Origin: Methylobacter sp.
GTDB taxonomy: Bacteria; Pseudomonadota; Gammaproteobacteria; Methylococcales; Methylomonadaceae
Direction: 5' to 3'
NCBI RefSeq assembly: GCF_023227905.1
Contig: NZ_JALOCF010000043.1
Coordinates: 1 to 41,266, forward strand
Length of the DNA stretch: 41,266 nucleotides
Position 1 is the stretch's first letter; each line of letters starts with the position of its first letter. The translations under genes were made by a program, and so were the position numbers. The notes under the pieces are model-generated. The model saw nothing but the letters and a program-made list of their open reading frames with translations. It did no database searches and was not told the origin of the DNA. Positions 32,673 to 39,516 of this stretch are shown piece after piece.

Positions 32673-32695
32673 TAATACGTCTAAGACACGTATTA
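32673..32695. promoter_or_regulatory. Palindrome between divergent PhnD-like gene and phoB
   Basis: TAATACGT and ACGTATTA are exact inverted repeats separated by seven bases, 49 bp upstream of the PhnD-like start. The size and spacing suit a dimeric regulator or a leader hairpin. No convincing Pho box was found; TTGTCAT at 32808-32814 is at most a half site. Confidence 0.45.
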
Positions 32696-32871
32696 TTGCG
32701 TAGGTGAGGCGAACGAGATAATACTAATAATAGATAAGTTTTGGAATTTTTTTGAAAGCTTTTGCGAGGTGGGTGCAACTTTACTATGGCAACTAGTCAA
32801 ATCCTGTTTGTCATAAAAAGGTAATATGTCTTTGCTAAGATAGCTTGTTTATTCTTTATTCCAATTTAATT

Positions 32872-33588
32872 ATGCCTAATTTAAATATTCTCGTTGTTGA
32901 AGATGAAGATGCTATCAGAGAGATGTTGATGATGGTACTTGAGCAGGCCAACTTTAGCTCGATTGCGGCTGCGGATGCGGAAGAGGCGCAAAAAGCCCTG
33001 GATGAGGCATTGCCGGACTTGATCCTGCTGGACTGGATGTTGCCGGGCGTCAGTGGCGTCGAATGGGCCAGACGCTTAAAGAAAGATCCCATGTATCGTG
33101 AACTGCCCATTATTTTACTGACGGCGCGGGGCGAGGAAGAGGATAAGGTTAGAGGCCTGGAGATCGGCGCCGACGATTATATGACCAAACCTTTTTCACC
33201 GAAGGAACTGGTGGCGCGTATCCGTGCAGTTTTGCGCAGAAGCGGAAAAATACACGATCTGGCGCAAATCACCTTGGGCGATCTGGTGCTGGATACCGAA
33301 CAGCACCGGCTCAGCATCGGCGATAAACAGCTGGAAGTGAGCCCGACCGAATTCCGTTTAATGCAGTTTTTTATGACCCATCCCGATAAAGTATTCAATC
33401 GCACCCAATTACTGGATCAGGTCTGGGGGCGTAGCGTGTACATCGAAGAGCGCACCGTTGACGTGCATATCCGAAGATTACGGAAAATTCTGGGTGAGCA
33501 TGGCCGTGAGGATTTGGTTCAAACCGTGCGCGGTTTCGGTTACCGCTTTTCCGTAACAGATCCGTCGACTGCGCCCCTATCGTCGTAA
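32872..33588 (+). CDS. phoB: Phosphate regulon response regulator PhoB
   Basis: OmpR-family response regulator activated by PhoR under phosphate limitation. Seen: receiver domain with acidic pair ED (10-11), phosphoacceptor Asp54 (LILLDWMLPG), LLTARGEEEDKVRGLEIGADDYMTKPFSPKEL with Thr and Lys, then the winged-helix DNA-binding domain (VSPTEFRLMQFFMTHPDKVFNRTQLLDQVWG ... RTVDVHIRRLRKIL ... VRGFGYRFS). 238 residues. ATG 32872 is the family start; an upstream TTG at 32845 is rejected. No Shine-Dalgarno sequence is visible. The C-terminus runs about ten residues past the usual GYRFS and ends in GTCGTAA, five bases before phoR. Confidence 0.94.
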   Translation: MPNLNILVVEDEDAIREMLMMVLEQANFSSIAAADAEEAQKALDEALPDLILLDWMLPGVSGVEWARRLKKDPMYRELPIILLTARGEEEDKVRGLEIGADDYMTKPFSPKELVARIRAVLRRSGKIHDLAQITLGDLVLDTEQHRLSIGDKQLEVSPTEFRLMQFFMTHPDKVFNRTQLLDQVWGRSVYIEERTVDVHIRRLRKILGEHGREDLVQTVRGFGYRFSVTDPSTAPLSS

Positions 33589-33593
33589 CCGCT

Positions 33594-34874
33594 ATGGGGG
33601 TCTGGCAAAGAGAACTCATTATCGGCTTGCTGCTGCTGGTGGCTGTATCGATCATAGGCGGCATGACCGGGCTTTTTATGCCTTTGATGCTGTTGCTGAC
33701 GTTGGGCATGTTAATGCGTCAATTGTTCCAGATTAACCGCTTTGAAAAATGGATACGAACCGGGGGCAGGGCCAAATATCCCAAGACCAGCGGCATTTGG
33801 GAAGAAATTTATTACCATGTCTACCGCATTAAAAAGAATGAAAAAAAACGCAAAAAGAAACTGGGCAAAATGGTTGATCAGTTTCGCCAGTCCACCGAAG
33901 CGTTACCGGATGCTGCCGTCGTTTTAGGTGCCAACGACGAGATTGAGTGGGCGAACAAGGCGGCCAGAGAAGTGTTCGGCTTACAGCAATCCGATAAAGG
34001 CCAACGTATTCCCAACCTTATCCGATTCCCAGAATTTATACGCTACCTTAAATCCGGAAATTATAACGAACCCGTCATATTGCCTTCCCCGATAAACCAT
34101 CGCATCACGCTGGCTGTGCGAATTATCACATACGGCGCAGGCTTGCGCCTGTTACTGGCCCAAGACGTTACCGAATTGAAAAAAATGGAACGGATGCGCA
34201 AGGACTTTGTCGCGAACGTGTCGCATGAGCTCAGAACGCCTTTGACCGTATTAAAAGGTTATCTTGAAACCTTGCAAGATATGGATGACGGCGAATCCCC
34301 GTTATTAACCACCTCGTTTCAGCAAATGCAGGGGCAGACTGAGCGGATGCAGCATCTGGTCGATGACTTGCTGTTGCTGACACGCCTGGAAACCGGGCAG
34401 AAGAAAACCGAGTGCGTTAATGTCCCTGCGTTATTAATACAAATTTGCAAGGAAGCCGAGGCTTTGCATGGCGGCGATTCCGCCCGGATCGAATTGACCC
34501 TGGGTACAGATGCGCATATTGTCGGCGAGGAGCAGGAATTGCGCAGCGCCTTCACCAATCTGCTGGGCAACGCGCTTAAATATTCACCGGAAGATTCCGT
34601 GGTCAAAGTGCATTGGCGCCGATCCCATGAAGATATAGTGCTGGATGTTGAAGATCAGGGCGAGGGGATTGCGGCGGCCGATATTCCCCGGGTTACCGAA
34701 CGGTTTTACCGGTCCGAAGTCAAGCGCAACAAAAAAGTGGGCGGCACCGGCCTGGGCTTGGCTATCGTCAAGCATGTGCTGATGCGGCACGATGCCAAAT
34801 TGAATATAGCCAGCCAATTGAACAAAGGTAGTCGTTTCAGCTGCCATTTTCCGGGTAAACGGGGTTGTAATTAA
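33594..34874 (+). CDS. phoR: Phosphate regulon sensor histidine kinase PhoR
   Basis: Inner-membrane kinase that phosphorylates PhoB. Seen: two closely spaced N-terminal helices (about 6-24 and 27-42) with almost no periplasmic loop, a basic linker (KKNEKKRKKKLGK), a PAS domain (ALPDAAVVLGANDEIEWANKAA), the HisKA domain with His211 in VSHELRTPLT, and the HATPase domain (NLLGNALKYSP, DQGEGI, GGTGLGLAIVKHV). The lack of a sensory loop is typical of PhoR, which responds through PstSCAB-PhoU; those genes are not in the window. 426 residues. It forms an operon with phoB and is followed by a hairpin. Confidence 0.95.
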   Translation: MGVWQRELIIGLLLLVAVSIIGGMTGLFMPLMLLLTLGMLMRQLFQINRFEKWIRTGGRAKYPKTSGIWEEIYYHVYRIKKNEKKRKKKLGKMVDQFRQSTEALPDAAVVLGANDEIEWANKAAREVFGLQQSDKGQRIPNLIRFPEFIRYLKSGNYNEPVILPSPINHRITLAVRIITYGAGLRLLLAQDVTELKKMERMRKDFVANVSHELRTPLTVLKGYLETLQDMDDGESPLLTTSFQQMQGQTERMQHLVDDLLLLTRLETGQKKTECVNVPALLIQICKEAEALHGGDSARIELTLGTDAHIVGEEQELRSAFTNLLGNALKYSPEDSVVKVHWRRSHEDIVLDVEDQGEGIAAADIPRVTERFYRSEVKRNKKVGGTGLGLAIVKHVLMRHDAKLNIASQLNKGSRFSCHFPGKRGCN

Positions 34875-34879
34875 ACCTC

Positions 34880-34902
34880 GCTCCCGGAGTGGACCTGGGA
34901 GC
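34880..34902 (+). terminator. Stem-loop after phoR
   Basis: GCTCCC (34880-34885) pairs with GGGAGC (34897-34902), extended by GG/CC next to the loop with one bulge. It is followed by CCGGGCAATCGTCTTT; the T-tract is poor, so termination is only probable. Confidence 0.45.
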
Positions 34903-34986
34903 CCGGGCAATCGTCTTTAATAGCTATGGGCTTGCTTTCATTCAATCTGGTATAGCATTTTATTATTTGCCTCGACTCAACCTCTG

Positions 34987-35015
34987 CTTGAAAACAATCA
35001 GACTATCCCCCATGT
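34987..35015 (+). promoter_or_regulatory. Heat-shock (sigma32) promoter of clpB
   Basis: CTTGAA (34987-34992) and CCCCATGT (35008-35015) match the sigma32 consensus CTTGAA and CCCCATnT with a 15-bp spacer. The predicted start is near 35022, giving a short leader with GAGG (35042-35045) eight bases before the clpB ATG. Confidence 0.8.
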
Positions 35016-35053
35016 TAGCAGTAACTTAAAAACTCTTAGATGAGGCAAATATT

Positions 35054-37630
35054 ATGCGTATGGACAAATTAACCAGCATGTTTCAATCGGCATTGGCTGA
35101 TGCGCAAAGCATGGCTTTGGGCAAAGACCATCAATTCATTGAGCCGGCTCATGTGCTGTTGGCGTTGTTGGATCAACAGGGTGGCAGTATCAGGCCGTTG
35201 CTGGCCCAGATGGGTATCAACACGCAGCTGCTGCGCACCGAACTGGTTAGGGAACTGGATCGCTTGGCAACAGTTAGCGGCTCCGGCGGCGACGTGCAGA
35301 TTTCCAATGAATTATCGCGCTTGCTGAACTTGACCGACAAACTGGCGCAAAAGCGCAATGATAAGTTCATTTCCAGCGAGCTGTTCTTGTTGGCGGCCTT
35401 GGAAGAAAAAGGGGGGCTTCAGGACCTGCTTAAAAAAGCCGGGGTCAACAAACAGGCGGTCGAAAGAGCCATCGATGCGATGCGCGGCGGCCAGCCGGTA
35501 GACGATCCCAATGCCGAAGAGCAGCGTCAGGCCTTGAAAAAATACACCATCAACCTGACCGAGCGCGCCGAACAAGGCAAACTGGACCCGGTGATTGGGC
35601 GGGACGACGAGATACGTCGGACCATCCAGGTCTTGCAGCGGCGCACCAAGAACAACCCGGTGCTGATCGGCGAGCCGGGCGTGGGCAAGACCGCGATTGT
35701 CGAAGGCTTGGCGCAGCGCATCGTCAACGGCGAAGTGCCGGAAGGCATCAAGGGCAAGCAGGTGTTGGCGCTGGATATGGCAGCGCTGATTGCCGGAGCC
35801 AAGTTTCGCGGCGAATTCGAGGAGCGCCTGAAAGCGGTATTAAACGATCTCGCCAAGCAGGAAGGGCAGGTTATTTTGTTTATCGACGAGTTGCATACCA
35901 TGGTCGGCGCGGGCAAGGCGGAAGGCGCCATGGATGCGGGCAACATGCTGAAACCGGCGCTGGCGCGCGGCGAACTGCATTGCGTCGGCGCAACGACGCT
36001 GGATGAATACCGCAAATATGTCGAAAAGGACGCCGCTTTGGAGCGCCGCTTCCAAAAAGTGCTGGTCGATGAGCCATCCGTTGAAGATACCGTGGCGATT
36101 TTGCGCGGCCTGAAAGAAAAATACGAAGTGCATCACGGCGTCGATATTACCGATCCGGCCATTATTGCGGCGGCCAACCTGTCTTATCGTTATATTTCCG
36201 ATCGGCAGTTGCCGGATAAAGCCATCGACCTGATCGACGAAGCGGCCAGTCGTATCCGCATGGAAATCGACTCCAAGCCGGAGGAAATGGACAAACTGTA
36301 CCGGCGCTTGATCCAGTTAAAAATCGAGCAGGTCGCGCTGAAAAAAGAATCCGATGCGGCGTCCAAAAAACGCCTGGAAATTCTGGAAGAAGAGATCGCC
36401 GATCTGGAAAAAGAATATTCCGACCTTGAAGAAATCTGGAAAGCCGAAAAAGCCTCGTTGCAGGGTTCGGCATCGATCAAGGAAAAGCTGGAGCAGGCCA
36501 GAACCGAACTGGAAGCGGCCAGCCGCGCCGGTGATCTGGCGAAGATGTCCGAGTTGCAATACGGCATTATTCCGGCGCTGGAAAAACAGCTGCATGCGGA
36601 CGTACCGACAGAAGAGCACAAGATGACCTTGTTGCGCAACAAAGTCACCGAAGAGGAAATCGCCGAGGTGGTGTCGAAATGGACCGGCATCCCGGTATCG
36701 AAAATGATGGAAGGCGAGCGCGACAAGCTGTTGCGTATGGAAGAGCAACTCAGCAAGCGGGTCGTCGGTCAGGAAGAGGCACTAAAAGCGGTCAGCAATG
36801 CAATCCGCCGTTCAAGGGCCGGATTATCCGATCCGAACCGCCCGAACGGCTCGTTCCTGTTTTTGGGGCCGACCGGCGTCGGCAAAACCGAGCTGTGCAA
36901 GGCGTTGGCCGAATTCATGTTTGACACGCCCGATGCGATGGTGCGCATCGACATGTCCGAGTTTATGGAAAAGCATTCGGTGGCGCGTCTGATCGGTGCG
37001 CCTCCGGGTTATGTCGGTTATGAAGAAGGCGGCTACCTGACCGAACTGGTCCGGCGCAAACCGTATTCGGTTATCCTGATGGACGAAATCGAAAAAGCCC
37101 ATCCCGACGTGTTCAACATCCTGTTGCAGGTGCTGGACGATGGCCGCCTGACCGACGGGCAGGGCCGGACCGTCGATTTCAGGAATACCATCGTCGTGAT
37201 GACCTCCAATCTGGGCTCTGACATTATCCAATCGCTGTCGGGCGAAGCGCACTATTCGGAGATGAAAGCAGCGGTCATGGAAATTGTCAGCACCAAGTTC
37301 CGTCCCGAATTCATCAACCGGATCGACGAAGCGGTGGTGTTCCATTCCTTGGGTCGCGGACAGATTAGGGCTATTTCCAAAATTCAAATCGACTACTTGC
37401 GTAGACGGTTGCAGGATCGCGAAATCGGCTTTGAAATTTCGGAAGCAGCGCTGGATTTATTAGGCGAAGCGGGATTCGATCCGGTCTACGGCGCAAGGCC
37501 GATGAAACGCGCTATCCAACAGCAGCTTGAAAACCCGCTGGCGCAGCAGATATTGGCCGGCAATTTTGTTGCCGGGGATATCATCAAAGTCGATGTTGAG
37601 CATGAGACGTTGCGGTTTTTGAAGGGGTAA
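35054..37630 (+). CDS. clpB: Disaggregase chaperone ClpB
   Basis: Hexameric AAA+ chaperone that pulls proteins out of aggregates together with DnaK. Seen: N-domain, first AAA+ domain with Walker A GEPGVGKT (Lys212) and Walker B LFIDELHTMVGAG, the coiled-coil M-domain (about 400-530, which distinguishes ClpB from ClpA/C), the second AAA+ domain with GPTGVGKTE (Lys611) and VILMDEIEKAHPDVFN, and a C-terminal domain (DPVYGARPMKRAIQQ). The lysine positions equal those I recall for E. coli ClpB. 858 residues. A sigma32 promoter and a good ribosome-binding site precede it; a long hairpin follows. Confidence 0.98.
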   Translation: MRMDKLTSMFQSALADAQSMALGKDHQFIEPAHVLLALLDQQGGSIRPLLAQMGINTQLLRTELVRELDRLATVSGSGGDVQISNELSRLLNLTDKLAQKRNDKFISSELFLLAALEEKGGLQDLLKKAGVNKQAVERAIDAMRGGQPVDDPNAEEQRQALKKYTINLTERAEQGKLDPVIGRDDEIRRTIQVLQRRTKNNPVLIGEPGVGKTAIVEGLAQRIVNGEVPEGIKGKQVLALDMAALIAGAKFRGEFEERLKAVLNDLAKQEGQVILFIDELHTMVGAGKAEGAMDAGNMLKPALARGELHCVGATTLDEYRKYVEKDAALERRFQKVLVDEPSVEDTVAILRGLKEKYEVHHGVDITDPAIIAAANLSYRYISDRQLPDKAIDLIDEAASRIRMEIDSKPEEMDKLYRRLIQLKIEQVALKKESDAASKKRLEILEEEIADLEKEYSDLEEIWKAEKASLQGSASIKEKLEQARTELEAASRAGDLAKMSELQYGIIPALEKQLHADVPTEEHKMTLLRNKVTEEEIAEVVSKWTGIPVSKMMEGERDKLLRMEEQLSKRVVGQEEALKAVSNAIRRSRAGLSDPNRPNGSFLFLGPTGVGKTELCKALAEFMFDTPDAMVRIDMSEFMEKHSVARLIGAPPGYVGYEEGGYLTELVRRKPYSVILMDEIEKAHPDVFNILLQVLDDGRLTDGQGRTVDFRNTIVVMTSNLGSDIIQSLSGEAHYSEMKAAVMEIVSTKFRPEFINRIDEAVVFHSLGRGQIRAISKIQIDYLRRRLQDREIGFEISEAALDLLGEAGFDPVYGARPMKRAIQQQLENPLAQQILAGNFVAGDIIKVDVEHETLRFLKG

Positions 37631-37653
37631 GGCTCGGCAGGTTGGATTGCGAA

Positions 37654-37684
37654 AAGATGCAACCGCAACTTGCGGCTGCATCTT
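37654..37684 (+). terminator. Long hairpin after clpB
   Basis: AAGATGCA (37654-37661) pairs with TGCATCTT (37677-37684), and CCGCAA (37663-37668) with TTGCGG (37670-37675), with one A-C mismatch. The sequence after it, GTGTGTAAATTTCGG, is only mildly T-rich. Confidence 0.6.
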
Positions 37685-37704
37685 GTGTGTAAATTTCGGG
37701 TAAA

Positions 37705-37733
37705 TTGACGTTTAATCGTGTTAAGTTCATACT
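37705..37733 (+). promoter_or_regulatory. Promoter of the toxin-antitoxin pair
   Basis: TTGACG (37705-37710) and CATACT (37728-37733) are 17 bp apart. The -10 region lies inside the inverted repeat at 37721-37750, consistent with repression by the antitoxin. Confidence 0.55.
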
Positions 37734-37750
37734 TTGAAAAAGCAACTTAA
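37721..37750. promoter_or_regulatory. Inverted-repeat operator of the toxin-antitoxin pair
   Basis: TTAAGTT (37721-37727) and AACTTAA (37744-37750) are perfect inverted repeats with a 16-bp spacer, straddling the -10 element and ending 14 bp before the antitoxin ATG. Phd/YefM antitoxins are known to bind such palindromes. Confidence 0.55.
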
Positions 37751-37764
37751 TACGAGGTGTCAAT

Positions 37765-38010
37765 ATGAAAGCTACCGCAAAAGATCTTAGAATTCATTCA
37801 AAAGGGCTGCTTGACGCTGTAAGCAAGGGTGAAGATGTTGTGATTACTTTCAGGGGTAAACCTTGCGCCAAGCTTGTGCCTTATGAACAAACTGATAAGC
37901 CGGCTAACAGGGATACCAAGAATGATTTGTTCGGGATATGGGCGGATCGTACCGATATTGAATCGGTAGACGAGTATGTGCGGAACCTGAGAAAAGGCCG
38001 GTTTTTTTGA
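37765..38010 (+). CDS. Phd/YefM-family antitoxin
   Basis: Antitoxin of a type II pair that neutralises the PIN-domain toxin encoded next. The 81 residues begin with the Phd/YefM fold (MKATAKDLRIHSKGLLDAVSKGEDVVITFRGKPCAKLVPY), the DNA-binding part, and end with a variable toxin-binding tail (FGIWADRTDIESVDEYVRNLRKGRFF). GAGG precedes the ATG by seven bases. The stop TGA overlaps the toxin ATG (TGATG), so the two are translationally coupled with the antitoxin first, as is usual. Confidence 0.9.
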   Translation: MKATAKDLRIHSKGLLDAVSKGEDVVITFRGKPCAKLVPYEQTDKPANRDTKNDLFGIWADRTDIESVDEYVRNLRKGRFF

Positions 38011-38390
38011 TGTTGGTCGATACCGATGTGCTGATCTGGTATTTAAAAGGCAACGACAAAGCGCGGCATGAAATAGAAGTGTTGCCGGGCTTTTTTATTT
38101 CGGTGGTGACTTATATCGAGTTGGTTCAGGGGATGCGGAATAAACAGGAACTTGTTGCATTAAGGCGGGCGTTAAGATTGTGGAATGCAAAAATGCTGTA
38201 CATTTCCGAAGATATTTCCGCTAAAGCGATGTTTTATGTTGAGCAGTATTATTTGAGTCATTCAATGCAGCTTGCCGACGCATTAATCGGCGCGACAGCC
38301 GTTGCAAACGGCCTCGACCTGTTAACCGGCAATGCCAAGCATTATCGAGTCTTGAAAGATATTTCGATAAGAGAATTTAAACCGGTTTAA
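38010..38390 (+). CDS. vapC: VapC-like PIN-domain ribonuclease toxin
   Basis: PIN-domain endoribonuclease toxin; family members cut tRNA or rRNA and stop translation. Seen: acidic residues of the metal site in MLVDTDVLIWYLKG (Asp4, Asp6), the Glu in SVVTYIELVQG, LADALIGATA (Asp) and LLTGNAKHY. 126 residues, normal length. ATG 38010 overlaps the antitoxin stop; a TTG one codon earlier is less likely. All catalytic acids are present, so it looks active. Confidence 0.9.
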   Translation: MLVDTDVLIWYLKGNDKARHEIEVLPGFFISVVTYIELVQGMRNKQELVALRRALRLWNAKMLYISEDISAKAMFYVEQYYLSHSMQLADALIGATAVANGLDLLTGNAKHYRVLKDISIREFKPV

Positions 38391-38414
38391 AGCACTAGAG
38401 TTATATTGAGGTAG

Positions 38415-38484
38415 GGTGCGCATCGCGCGCCATTTTCGGGTTTCATAAATGTAAGCAGTATCGAAAAGGCGCGCGATGCGCACC
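38415..38484. repeat. Long REP-like inverted repeat
   Basis: The left arm (38415-38438, starting GGTGCGCATCGCGCGCC) and the right arm (38462-38484, ending GGCGCGCGATGCGCACC) pair over about 23 bp with one unpaired base, around a 23-base loop. It begins with GTAGG, like the palindrome at 23229. It resembles dispersed REP/MITE-type repeats and may end toxin transcription. Confidence 0.7.
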
Positions 38485-38658
38485 ATGGCTTGGAAAAAAG
38501 ACTCTATTTTGAGGGGTCCCGCTTTTGTTTTGTGGTTGTACTATAGCTGACTACACGCTCAATAAAGTCAGTCGTAGGATAAGTTGATTAGAAATATGCG
38601 AGAATTGAATTTTCATAAAATAATCGATGTCGTAAGTGTATATATTTAATAGCAAATT

Positions 38659-39420
38659 ATGGTTGATCACTCACAAAAACAACAAGAAAACAAACTTGAA
38701 CATCCATGTTTTCCACAGCCGCCCGATACTTCCGTTCGTGTATGGCGCTATCTTGATCTCGCAAAATTCATTTGGCTTTTCGAAAACAAAAAACTCTATT
38801 TGTCTCGCCTAGACCTGCTAAACGATCCACACGAGGGAACCACCCCGCGTCTACTTGCCTTTCTAAGAGACCAGCAATTGCGCGAGCTTGGCGCTGAGCA
38901 ATTAGTGACTCAAACTCCGCTCATAAATCAACAGAATCGCAAGTCGATGTACATCAACTGCTGGCATCTAGGAAATACTGAGTCAGAAGCCATGTGGCGC
39001 CTTTACTGCCCAAACGATGGCGGTGTTGCAATCCAAACTACATACCGAAAGCTTGTGGCCTCAATTGAAGATGACCCCTTCTGTTATATCGGTTCAGTTA
39101 CCTACATTGACTATGAATCACAAGGGTTCCCTTTAAACAATGCCTTTCATCCTGTTATGCACAAACGGGCTAGCTTTGCGCACGAACAGGAAGTGCGTCT
39201 TGTGAAATCCTTCTCTGAGTATTGGGGGTTGGGTGCGCCCGAAAGTCCGGCTGGAATCACCGTCGGCTGGTCACCCGAAGCCACGGTGGATGCTGTTTAT
39301 GTTAATCCTTATGCGCCGGAGTTTTATCATGACGTAGTTCGTTCAATTGTACGCCGAGTCGCGCCAGTTCTCGAGCAACAAGTTCGCTGGTCTCAGATGC
39401 GCGCCGCTCCGGTCTATTAA
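38659..39420 (+). CDS. DUF2971 family protein
   Basis: The 253 residues show the DUF2971 pattern: VWRYLDLAKFIWLFENKKLYLSRLDLLNDPHEG near the N-terminus, YINCWHLGNTESEAMWRLY in the middle, and KRASFAHEQEVRLV further on. The family is of unknown biochemical function and patchily distributed, which suggests horizontal transfer. No Shine-Dalgarno sequence is visible and the upstream region is AT-rich. It stands alone between a toxin-antitoxin pair and uvrB, with a REP-like palindrome upstream, so it is accessory DNA rather than part of a core operon. The family call is good; the role is unknown. Confidence 0.8.
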   Translation: MVDHSQKQQENKLEHPCFPQPPDTSVRVWRYLDLAKFIWLFENKKLYLSRLDLLNDPHEGTTPRLLAFLRDQQLRELGAEQLVTQTPLINQQNRKSMYINCWHLGNTESEAMWRLYCPNDGGVAIQTTYRKLVASIEDDPFCYIGSVTYIDYESQGFPLNNAFHPVMHKRASFAHEQEVRLVKSFSEYWGLGAPESPAGITVGWSPEATVDAVYVNPYAPEFYHDVVRSIVRRVAPVLEQQVRWSQMRAAPVY

Positions 39421-39516
39421 CCATGCGAGTCTAACAGCAGGACGGTATTATTATCTTGACCGAAATGTTTGCGTTAGCTACTTAGGTCGGGTTACTAATG
39501 CTTTTCGTAAGCCAGC

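Noticed and set aside
32808..32827. Pho box upstream of phoB
   Set aside because: Only one TTGTCAT half site; the second half does not match.
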